Below, piece by piece: positions 1 through 11,300 of a stretch of 64,000 bases of DNA. The stretch's first letter is position 1, and every line of letters begins with the position of its first letter. The stretch comes from Edolisoma coerulescens (taxonomy: Eukaryota > Chordata > Aves > Passeriformes > Campephagidae). The notes beneath the pieces were generated by a model. It was not told the origin of the DNA and did not search any database. It saw nothing but the letters and a program-made list of their open reading frames with translations. The stretch is taken from contig VWZW01006258.1 of the NCBI GenBank assembly GCA_013397115.1, forward strand, positions 1 to 64,000, read 5' to 3'. Position numbers and translations under genes: made by a program.

Positions 1-2220
1 CTGGCAGTTCCCAGAATGAAGGGCTGTGATTGCTGTTTCTTAGGGCGTCAGAAAAATCTACCTGCCAGCTCCCTGCAGGATGGACTGTGGGGGCCTCCTG
101 AAGGTCTTGCTTGCGGAACAGCCCTTGGGAAGGTTTGGATTGCTCTGGGCACAGTATGAGCTGTGTATGGAAATTGTTATGTTCATCATCCCTGGAGCAG
201 AAAGAATTCACCACAGGCTCATTCAGCCCAGGGTCCTGCTGGCAAGTACAGGCAGTAGTTAATATTTTACGAAAAATATAAGCAGCAGCATCGATTCCTG
301 ATGATCCCATCACTGGGATGCTCTCGCGGCGTTCTCCAGTTCTCAGTTTAGGGCTCATTTTCTTCAGCCACAAGTACCTGAGGGCTTTGCATGTCTCTAG
401 AAACCTGTTTGGGAGGTCAGAGCAACAGCAAGGAACAGGCCTTGACAAGAGTGGGGCAGAGGGGGAGGACAGAAAGCCTTGCAGGAAGGGTGTTGGGAGA
501 AAGTCATGGCTTGGCTTCCTGCAGAAGAGGAGAAACGAGGCACTACCCAATAGAAAGCCAAAGCTGCTGATGGCAGCAGTGGGAGGGGATTGAAGCAGCA
601 AAGCATGTGGGAGATGAATGGATAGTGAGGGTGGAGAGAGGGGATGCTGGGGGCAGTGTAGAGTAAGAGACCTCAGAGAGGGAGGAAGAATAGAGTAAAA
701 TCCAGTCTGTGAGGTGTCTGTGCTATGGGGATGGATGCTGCTCATAGAGGAGAACAGGAAAGAAAAGCTTCTGAGACTTATTTTCCCAGCCCTGTCTGGT
801 CCCAGTGGACTAAATCCCTTGAGGAGCCAGAGGACACTGAGGAGCCACCACAAGCAAGGGGTGGGGACAGGGGAGCCAAAGCAGTATGGGAGATTTGGCA
901 TACGCTGCTTTTCTGGGCAAAGGCAAATTGGATTGGCCAAAACCTGGGTGAATTCCTGCTGATGAGTCTCTGCCTCTGGACTCTCAGTCCTGCTCTAGGA
1001 CCTTCATGAGAGCAGGAGTAAGCTGGGCTCAGGCATTGCTATGGGCTGACAACATCTTTGGCTGGTGCAAGGAGGACATTTGAGGTCCTGGTTAGCCTTG
1101 AAACTCATGGCTTGGTAGCTGGGAACTATCCAGAGAGCACCTTGTCCCTGCCTTCTCATTACTCCAGAGCCATTGGGTTGGGACACTGGCTATTCCTGGA
1201 AAGCCCTCGTCAGCCCCATGCCTGGGATATCCATGGGAGCTGACCTTTGCTACATTCTGGGGTGCTGTGGGTGATCCTTGGAGTCGGGTGGAGTTGAGGA
1301 TCGTGCCGGACTCCTTCCTTTGCACAGAAAGCCTACAGGGACATTTGCAGCAGATAAGCTTCAGGTGTCTGCTTGGGGCTTCAAACAGCTGCTGAGCATA
1401 TCGACTATAGCCGAGGCATGATATGATCATTGAAACTTTCATCCTGTGCCCTGGGGGTCGGCTTGGCTGGGCAGTGAGCCCTGAGTGAAGTGCAGGAACC
1501 CCTGCTGGCTGCTGGCTTGAGCAGTATTTGCATGAAAACTGCTCTTAATCTGAGCTAGAGCTGCTGTCAGTGAGCAGTGAAGGCTGTGGCTAGCACTGGT
1601 CTGTGGGGGACCTACATGCTGATCCAACACCTCTGCCAGTGGTGGGGTACATGGCTGCGTGCCCAGCCTGCCAGCCAGCCAGTCACACACATCATGATGT
1701 CATTCTACTGAAAAGGCAGGTGACATCTGTTGTCAAGTGACATTTGTAGGACTGAGCTGACTGTGATGCAACCAAGGTTGTTTCTGTTCAATGGAAAGTT
1801 TCGGATCAGCTTACAGGCTGTGACACTGTGCGAAATGCTGAGAGCTCCATGGAGGGGCGAGTGCCTGTTCTCCAACCATAGCCTTGGCCCCATCAAAACA
1901 TCCCTCTTCACATAAAAGTGACAGCATGCTCACCTTCCCCCAGCCAGTGTTACAGGAGATGAGCGTGTGATCCACTCCTCTCTGTTCAGGAATGAGGTGC
2001 TGGGATTTTTTTCTCAAAAATAGCCCTATTCCTAGGAGTGATAAAAGTCTGAGATAAGCCCATTAAGTTTCCACTGTTTCTGTTGTGCAATTTAGGAATG
2101 TGGTGAGCCCAGAATAGCATCTGTCCTGGTGTGCCGGATTGTTCTGCTGCTGATACCGTGCTGGCTGTGCTCCTGTGTGGAATGTTTCACTCTCTGATAT
2201 ACCCTCCATGTCCTCCCCAG
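1..2220 (+). other. ALPK3 intron, no exon recognised
   Basis: This stretch precedes the first recognisable ALPK3 exon and ends in a good acceptor (TCCTCCCCAG). That exon starts mid-codon and mid Ig domain, so an earlier exon must exist. I could not find in this stretch an exon that ends in the right phase with Ig-like sequence, so it is probably upstream of the window. Small open frames here look random. Confidence 0.6.
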
Positions 2221-2338
2221 GGTATCCACAGCCAGAGGTGACGTGGTACAAGGATGATGAGGAGATGGATCGCTATTGTGGCTTACCCAAGTACGAGATA
2301 TTCCGTCATGGAAACCGCCACACCCTGCAGCTCTACAA
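2221..2338 (+). CDS. ALPK3: ALPK3 exon: first Ig domain, B-E strands
   Basis: Between CCCCAG and GTGAGT. The first two bases complete a codon, and two bases are left over at the end. It encodes YPQPEVTWYKDDEEMDRY and a strand ending HTLQLYK, the C/D/E part of an I-set Ig domain. Confidence 0.9.
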
Positions 2339-5300
2339 GTGAGTAAAGGAGCTGGAGAGTGGCTGGGTTTGGTGATGGAAGCTCTGAGTGTGTTCTCAGT
2401 GGCTGGATAAGTTGTCAACAGTGATGTCACCACAGCACTTGGCTGGCCCCTTCTGCTCCCCACTGTGAGTTCACAGCTGGCCCTTCCCCTCCAGCTGTGG
2501 CTCCCCAGTCACACCAGTATGAGATCCATTACTGCATCCAGGGATAGCTGCCATGCTGGAAGCAAGAGGAAGGGAAGGAGAAATCCCTCCCTCTGTAGCC
2601 TTCCAGTGCTGAGCATTAGGGCTGACAAAGGTGAGCAAGAGGAAAGCACTATCTGCCTCCAAGATGATGGTCCAGGGAATCAGGTAGAAACAGTAGGAAT
2701 GTCCTAAGCAAGGAAAGGGCTCCAGCCGTGGCCCAGGTGGGCCTTTCCTAGCTGTCACCATGGAAAGGGCCGCTTTGGCCCTGACTAATGAATCTAAGGA
2801 CCTCCTTTATCCAGCCATGACTACCAGCTTCTTTTAACTTTGAGTGAGGATTGTGTTTCTGGACAGCCAGGCACACCTTGTCCCCAGCAGGCAGAGGCCT
2901 GTCGTACCTTGAGTCCTGGATTGTCAGAGAGGTGTGGCACTGACTGAAAATGCAGAATATCAGTGTTGCTGATAGTCCTGCCATCCTCGTGCTTCTAACC
3001 TGAGCTTTTCTGCTCCCCCAGCTGTGTTCCAGGTGTCCGTCAGAGGCTGGCTCACCTCTTGCAGGAGAAGGGATCTCTGTGGGTCAGGTGTCCTCAAGGG
3101 GTGACAGCAGGGATGCAGGCAGGTGCTTGTGCTGGTGCCTGTGACATGGGGTGGGGAGACTTTGGTAATGTGATAGGGTAGAGGAAGAACAAGAATGTCA
3201 TGTGGGCTGTGTAGAGCTGAGAGGAAGAGATCCTGCAGAGGACTGTGACCAAGAACAGCTGGGAAGCCTGGTACTGCCTGTTCCTCCTCCATCACATACC
3301 AGAGTTACAGAGTTCCTCCTCATACCAGAGCTACAGCCCAGGGTGGAGCTAGAACAAATTTAACATCAAACTTGCTTGTCTGTAAGTGTGGAGAACAGGC
3401 GGAGCCAGGGAGGGAGGCCAGCCCAAGGACTCCAGATGTCCAGTGGGCACCTCATGGGCCACATCTTCTGGACTCTCTGGAGCAAGAAGTGGGAGAGCAT
3501 GCATGCCTGTGTGTCCAGTGGGCATCCTGGGGAGGATGGGTAGATCTCATACACAGCTTTTGATTTCCAGGTGCCGAGAAGAGGATGCAGGCATTTACCA
3601 GGCCTCAGCTAGAAATAACAAAGGCATCGTGTCCTGCTCCGGTGTGCTGGAAGTGGGAACCATGACGGAGTTCAAAATCCATCAGAAGTGGTTTGACAAA
3701 ATCAAGAGAAAAGCCGAAGAAAAGCTGCAAGAGATAGAACAGGGCAAGAAACGAGGAAAAGAAAATGTGGAAGTGGAGAAGTTGCAAGGAATGAGCCCTG
3801 AACGGCTCCAGAGGAAGCGGAGGCTGGCTAGAGATCAGAATCTCCGGTCAGGAGACTCTTCATGGGAGAAGGAAGATGCAGCAAAAGTGCACGTCGCAGA
3901 TTCACAGTCTGGGTTACACAAGGATATTGCTGAGACAAAGGAGCAGCCACTTAATGCGGTGCCAGGCTTCCCAAACAAACTGGTGGCACCTCTGAAAGCA
4001 GAAGTGACCACCAATGGAGATGCCACTTTGGAAAGTGGGGACGAAAATGGGAAAAACTTTCTCACGTACATCTATGAGACGGTAGAGGACCTGGCGACTA
4101 AGCCAGGGGCGAAAGACTCTGCAGCTAAAAAGAAAAAGAAGGTCGAGGCTCCTTCAGCAGCAACGCAGGAAGTTTCTAAGCGAGAAGAAAGTGGGAGAGA
4201 CAGGGCCAATCCGTCTTCAAATCCCAGGTTTGCTCCTCCTGTCCCCTTACGCAGGAATGCACGTTTGAGGGCAGCAAGTGATCAAGAAGTGGAAACCAGT
4301 CCAAAACTCAAAGAGCCTGGGAAAGCTGTGAAACAGGACACTAAAACCAATGACGACATGTACTTCTCTTTAAAGGACATGTATTTTGATAAGCAAGTGA
4401 AGCCATCGGCAGGGAAGGAGGAGGTGGGAGCTAAAGACGAGGCCGGGAGTGGGGCTGCCCTGCGGCCTGTGGCAGTCAGCAGACAGACAGAGGATGCTCC
4501 ATTGTCCTCTGAGGTGCTGGAGGCAGGATCTGTGCTGTCCGAGGGCCAGAGAGGCCAGCAGCAAGGACAGAAGTTGGAGGGAAACAAAGAGGTAACTAGG
4601 AGAGACAACAGCCGACATAGGGGTGGCAACAAGAAAATATCTGTGCTGCGCATTTGTATTGTGGCACTGGGCCTGGTAGGCTGCCTGTACCCCACGGGAT
4701 CTGCTGCTGAGGCTCCACAGGTCTCCACTGGTGAAAGCCCCCAGGAGAAGGGCTTTCTGGATTTTGTGAGCCCAGACAGCAGAGCTTCCACCCCAATTCC
4801 AAACAAATGTCAGCTGAGGTGGTGAGAGATGTGAGTCGGGGCCATTCGAGCAGCTGGTCTCGGTGGCCTGGGGCTCTCCAGTTTAATCGGCAGGCTGACC
4901 TCATGCGAAATGTTTTCAGATCAGGTCGGCAGGGAGCACTGAATGGGTATTTATAGCTGGGAGTGGGTGCCTTATGATGGCATCTGTTCAGTTTAACAAG
5001 GGAGCTTCAGTTAACGAGCCCCCCATGCAGATGAGTGCAAGGTGCTAGGTCCCATGTGAGCTGCACCCTCAGGGCCTCGAGTTTTGTTTACAGTGCAACG
5101 GGTATACAGTAGGTCTGGACTATTTTTTTAGCTCATCCCTGTTGGAAAAACTCTGTTGGGAGACTCATTGTGGTGGTGATGAAGCGCCAGGGCACGGCAC
5201 CTGCTCCTGATCCTCAGAGCATCTTTTAGGCGACAGCTATTTTTGTCGCCTAACATGAAGTATTTGCCTAACATGAAAATATTAGACTGGAAGCTACCAG

Positions 5301-8300
5301 ACTATTTTTTCCCCATTTTTCTTTATTGACCCTTTCTGTCATTAAAGGTTCTCTGCGTCCAGTTTGCAGGTGCTGTCAGGATTTGGAGTTTGGGCTGTGG
5401 TAGGTGCACACTTCCAGTACAGACAAGGCTCCAGGTGCAGCACTTCTCGCTTGGTAGATAATGCACATATTTCAGAATGTGGAAAAATCCACAATGTATA
5501 AGGGACTGACAGGTGCTCCAGTGGAAACAAAAAATGCTTTCTTCCTCTTTTAAATTTCTTAAGCCATAGGTAGTGCAGCTTTGCTGGTAAGAACCTGCTG
5601 TGTTATCCAGTGCGCACCTGGGTTCTGGCCTTGCTGCTGCACAGTGCCATGAACTCGTCTTCAACCTGACCCACCAGCATCACATACTGCTGCAGAAATT
5701 ATTGCTGTTCAGGCCAGCCCATGGCAAAGCCGTTTGTTTCTCCCCTGTCTGCTCATTTTAACACCCCTCGCTCTCAAAAACGATGAAAAAATGCTGGTGT
5801 GCAGCAGCCAGGCTTGGGCTGTCATCCCTGAGCCTTTGACATGCATCAAGGTCTTTTTCTCTTTAAAAACCCCACTCACAGAGGGAAACCTGTGACTTGT
5901 CAGCTGGTGAGCCTTTGAGGAGACAAAAGGGAACGGTTCTGATTTGAATTTGAATGCTTCAGCTTGTTGGTGCTGCTGGGGAAAGTCCTCAAGCTTTTGT
6001 GAGAGCAAATAAGCTGGTTTAAAGACGATTCCAGGCGTGTTTTGGGATATTTTCACACACCCCACACCCCCTCCCCTCCAGGACAGGGGTTACTTGTCTT
6101 TTTCTTTTTTACTCTTTTTCTTAAACAAGAAAGGTCATAACATGAATGTTTTCCCAGACTCGGAACATAGCTGGGCCTTATGCTCAGGACTTCTCTTCTG
6201 AGCTGGATTTATCTGTAGCAAAATGCCAGACTGTAGCCAGGCTCTAAACATCCTCCTCTACAAGAGCAGAGAAGAAAGTAGATTTGCATGGTGATCACTC
6301 TTGCCACAATTTTAAACTGATGATTTTACTATACTTCTTGAATTTTGTGAGTAGGAATGACCTCTAATGGTGCTTACCCCACCCCAGCCCTTCAATACCT
6401 GTGTTGCCCTAACAATTGGAGGGGGACTTTGGACAAGGGCCTGGAGTAACAGGACAAGGGAGAATGGCTTTCCACTGTCAGAGAGCAGGATCAGATGGGA
6501 TATTAGGATGAAATTCTCGGCTTAGGGGGTGTTGAGGCCCTGGCATAGTTGCCCAGAGAAGCTGTGGCTGCCCCATCCCAGAAAGTGTCCCAGGCCAGGC
6601 TGGACAGGTCTTGGAGCAACCTGGGCTAGTGGAAGGTGTCCCTGCCCATGGCAGGGATTGGAATGAGATGGGCTTTAAAAGGTTCCCATCCAACACAAAC
6701 CATTCTATGTTTCCTTTATATGCTTGGGGAAGGGCTTGCTGAGGGACTGGTCTTACCTTTCCTCTTTTCCCCAAGCTGCCAAATGAAGCAAAAGCAGCAC
6801 AAAATAGAGGTCTAAGTGCCACAGCCCTCCTTTCCCATGGCCTTCATTCTGGGGGGCTTAAAACTCGAGTCAGGGACCTCAGGAGAAAATCCTTAGCAGC
6901 AGATCCTCCAGGGTAGGAGGGGGACCCATTGTGTGCACGCCCTGCCCCCGTGCCATTGTCCTGGTGATACTCGCAGAGCATCGGCCCGGGCAGAGCTTGT
7001 ACCACGGTATCGCTGCCTCCCTCCAAAAATAGACCATGCCCCTTGGCTGGAGGATTTCGGCAGCTCTCCTTGGGATAAAGCTTGGCCGTCACAGCAGGCA
7101 GCTTGCTGACACGTCTGCTGGGTGCAGCTGCAGTCGGAAACATTTGAGCTTCCCAAACGTCAGAGAAACAGAATGGTTGAATAGTGCTGATAATGTCAGG
7201 GTGTACAGTTTCGCTATAAATCATTTGGGCAGCCTCATCCTGATAGTGTGTGACATGCCGATTGCCCCATCTCGCAGTGGAGATAGGGGAGCACCGAGTC
7301 TTTAAAAACATCAAGGGAATTATACAAGGTCTCAGCAATGGCTGGTGAAAATGGGAAAGTTTTGCTCCTTGGGAAGGCGCTGAGTCAGAGGATATTGGAT
7401 TAAAAGCCACTGAATTATTTAGAAAGGTAGATCTCTTGCCTCTGTGCACAACAAGTGTGTTGAAATGCAGAAGGGCTGGAGCTGATTAAAAGAAGAAACA
7501 TTTTGTGTAGCCTAACAGGTGGGACCCACTCCTGTGGGATGATGGTGAAGCCAGAAGACCCTGGGTGACAGAGTAACACTGATATCAGGGTAGTTCTCAT
7601 GATTCAAGAAGTTGGGCAGTGCCGTGTGGTACAGGTGGACCACAAGTACGACTGCGCAGACCCTGGCAGTAACATGATGCTAAATTTTTTTTTTTTTTAA
7701 CTAGGTTGCAGCAGGAGTGGGACAGTCTCCTGGTGACCTAAAGCATCCAGTGTCCAGTCCAACCAAAGAGACCAGTCAGCAAGCCAGTAAGCTAGAGGAG
7801 GTCGGGAAAGAAGTGCCTGTTTGCCAGGAGACCAGGGGGGCTGTGAAAAGGACAAATCCTCGGTTTACGCCTCAGGAGCCACCAAAGCCACCAGCACCTT
7901 CTCCAGACCATGTACAGTCTGGCAAGGAGCACCCACCCCCCAGGAAACAGGCAGAAAGACATTCCCGTGCTCTTGAGGGCAGAGAGACTCAGCAAGGACT
8001 GTTAAATCAAGAGAACAAAAGCCGAAGTGGGGAAGAGTCATTGCTAAAAAATTTGAGTCCTCCAGAACTTGGAGAAAACACTCCTCTTGAACAAATCTCA
8101 TGTCAGACAGTCAAGGATGGGAAGAGCAAAGAGGCAGGAGCAGAGTTGTCTGGGAGCCATCCTGGTGTGAGGACAGGAGAAAGTGATGCAGCAGAGCCAT
8201 GTCCTGGGGCTGTGCACAGCGAGGCAGGAGGGACACCTTTGGGCCATCAGAACACTGAAATGGCAGCTTCTGCTTCAGTTCCTCTTGCCAAGGAAGAGCT

Positions 8301-11300
8301 GCTTCCTGCTCCTGCAATGAGGCCATTGGTGGCTCGGGAGGCACTGCTGGTAGCTCATGGCACCCCAGGGATGGAAGCCGCTCCAGGAGAGGTCCCATCT
8401 GGAGCCCAGCTGCTGCCTCCTGTGAGTGGAGAAACAGAAACCACAGCAACAGATGGATCTGCCCCACGGGAGATATTTTCAGCTATCACGTTAGAGGAGG
8501 AGAATGCCAAACCAGTGCCCATGGGACCTCAGGGGAAGGAGGGAGGACTCCTGACAGCCACAGCTCCATGCCAGGAACCAGCAGCATCTTCAGGGACTTG
8601 GGAAGGAGTCTCTGAGGTTCAGCCACAGGTACCGCTGGTCCTGCCTGGCTCTGAGAGATCTCAGGAGATGTCTTTGGAGGAGAAAATGCAGCACAAAAAC
8701 CTGGTTTCTTCCTTAAAGAACTACTTGCTACTACTACTAAAAATGTCAGATAGCAGTAAGGATGCCACAAAAGGAGACACTGACTCAGGGGACAAGGAGC
8801 AGCCAAATGCCGGGGAAGGCATGATCCCAGAGATAGGCATTGCTGGTCTTAGCCCTCGCACCTCAAGGAAAGTTTTGGAAAAAGTGCAAAACAACCAGCT
8901 CTTCCAGACAGCAGAGAACTTGCCTCTGACCCCCAGGACATCCAGACGGATCACAGGCATGATTAACGAGGAATTTGTCACCAGCAAGGAGATGCTGGCT
9001 TGCAGGCCTGTGCCACCAAAGAGACGCACCTGGGGGGCTCCTGAGGCCGAGGGGCCGCCTCCACTCTCAGTGCCCTCCATTGTGGTGGGCGGCATGCCCA
9101 CAGCAGGAGCGGCTCCTCATCTTTCTGAATTGCCTCCAGTGAGCTCTGAAGAGAGCCCTGCTGACCCTCTGGCAGTGCTACCTTGTGCCACACCAGAAGA
9201 GCTCGCTTTGGGGGCCCGGCGCAAAATATACCTGCCAAAACCCAAACAGGTGGGGGTGGAAGAGGAGGCAACCCCGGAGAGCCTGGGGCACACAAGAAGT
9301 CCGACTGTTTCACCACGGCAATCCAGGAAGAATGCATCCCTTTTGCATTCTCCTGCCCCGGCTCCATCCTCTCCCTCAGAGCAGCGCTCTCCAACCCTCA
9401 TGAGGAAGATGGCCACGTTGGAGGTTCCTAAACTGTACGAGGAGCCTGCAGGTGACACCAGTGGTGACCAAGAGGTCCCTGGAGATGATAAGCCAGAAGC
9501 ACAGCCAGCAGAGTCCCAGAAAACAAATAACCCATTTAAAGGTGAGGGAAGAGAGAATCCCCATGAAGCACATTCCCTTGTTGCCTACAAAGGGAGCCAG
9601 TGATAGTCAGCTGGGGCCACATGAGTTTTGTGCATTTGCAGGGTTTTCAGCATCAGCCTTTGGCTGTGTGAAAGCCAAAAGTCTCCCCCAGGACTTCTGC
9701 CCAGTGCAGGGAGAGATGAGGAATGCAAGAGGCAGCAGCTCTGACACTGGCTGTCTCCACAGCCTGGGCTTCCCCAGCCCAAGGGATCACAGAATCCTCT
9801 TGATTTTGGTCTCTGTGTTCTGGTCCTCATCAAGCCTGATGCTGGTAGGGGATCCTGAGCTACCTGGTTGAGTGGAAAGTGTCCCTCCTCATGGCAAGAG
9901 GGTTGGAACAAGATGGTCTTTTAAGTCCCTTCAAACCCAAACTGTGATTCCATGATTCAGTGTGCATCATGGGGTGTGCGTTCCTCTTCCACGTCTGTGG
10001 GCAATGCTAATTTGATTCCTGGTGGCATCAAATTTAGAAAGGCATAATCCTGGGGTTGAAGGAGCTAGGTGATACTCTCACAGGAATCGGGACTCTTGCA
10101 AAGTAAGGGTAACCTTGATAAATCCCTGCTTCAGTAGATGAATGTTTTCTCCAATATTCCATAGTGTTTTTCTGCATTTCCTCTGGCCAGGCCTCACTGG
10201 GTATTGCAGTGCTGCAGTGTTGAATGAATTTGTACCGCTTGTATCCCACCCTATTTAGCCCAGTGGAGCTGAGACCTTCCCTGGGAAGGCAGTGTTACAC
10301 CAGGCTGTGCTGACATACACATGAGACCCAAAGCCCTGAGCAGCGGCATGGGCGTAGGCTGGCCTGTCCCCAGAGCTGCGGCCAACACTCTGTATCTCAC
10401 CACCCATCTCTTTGCACCCTGTCCTTAGCTCCACAGGTGGTCCGTAAGATCAGGGCAGAACAATTTTCCGATGCATCAGGAAACCTGAAACTTTGGTGCC
10501 AGTTCTTCAATATATTGAGCGACTCTAAGCTGACGTGGTACAAGGACGAGATCCCTGTAGCTGAAGCCCAGAGGAGGTAACCTGTTGGCTCCACGGCAGC
10601 ACAGTCTTGTTGTCACCTGTCACATCCTGCTCCTTGCCTTGACCGGGGTGGAGGTGCCCCTCTTCCTAAGGCAGCATGGGAAGCTCAGTGCATGGCACAG
10701 TACATTGAGAACTTCATCATCTCAGTGCCCACAGAGGGAAGGATTGCACAGATGGGGAGTTGCTGCCAAATTGATCCTTTTGATGCTCCATCTGGAGTGT
10801 CTGCTTTGAGTACCCAAACCCTGGGGAGGGCAGAGAAGGTGTTGTGCCCATCACAGAAATCAAGAGCTGGATGTGAGTCGCAAAACTGGGACCCTAAAGG
10901 ATCCATGTGAGGGTGGCAGCCGTGCTGGGAGGGTCTTCCATGCAAGCACTTCTGGGAAGAAGCAGCTCTGGCTATGCCCTCTCTACCCCTTGGCACTGCC
11001 CTTGCGCAGGGAGAGCATATTCAGACAGCTGGGTGGCTGGTTGTATCCTTTGGGTCTACTACGGAGAGCAACTTGTTCTCAAGCCCAGAGGATTTGTGTA
11101 GGAACGTCATCTACATCAGTTAGGGTTTGCCTGATGCCTTTGGTGTCCCCTGAGCTCCCTTTACAGTGAGTAGATGGAAAGAGGTGATTCTGGGGCAGAA
11201 ATTGTCTCCTGGGGCAGATATTTGAGCTGGGGCAGATGGGTAGGAGTGGCCATTGCCTTCCAGCAGACCAGAGCAGAACCTGCTCAGCCAGTGGGGTCTC

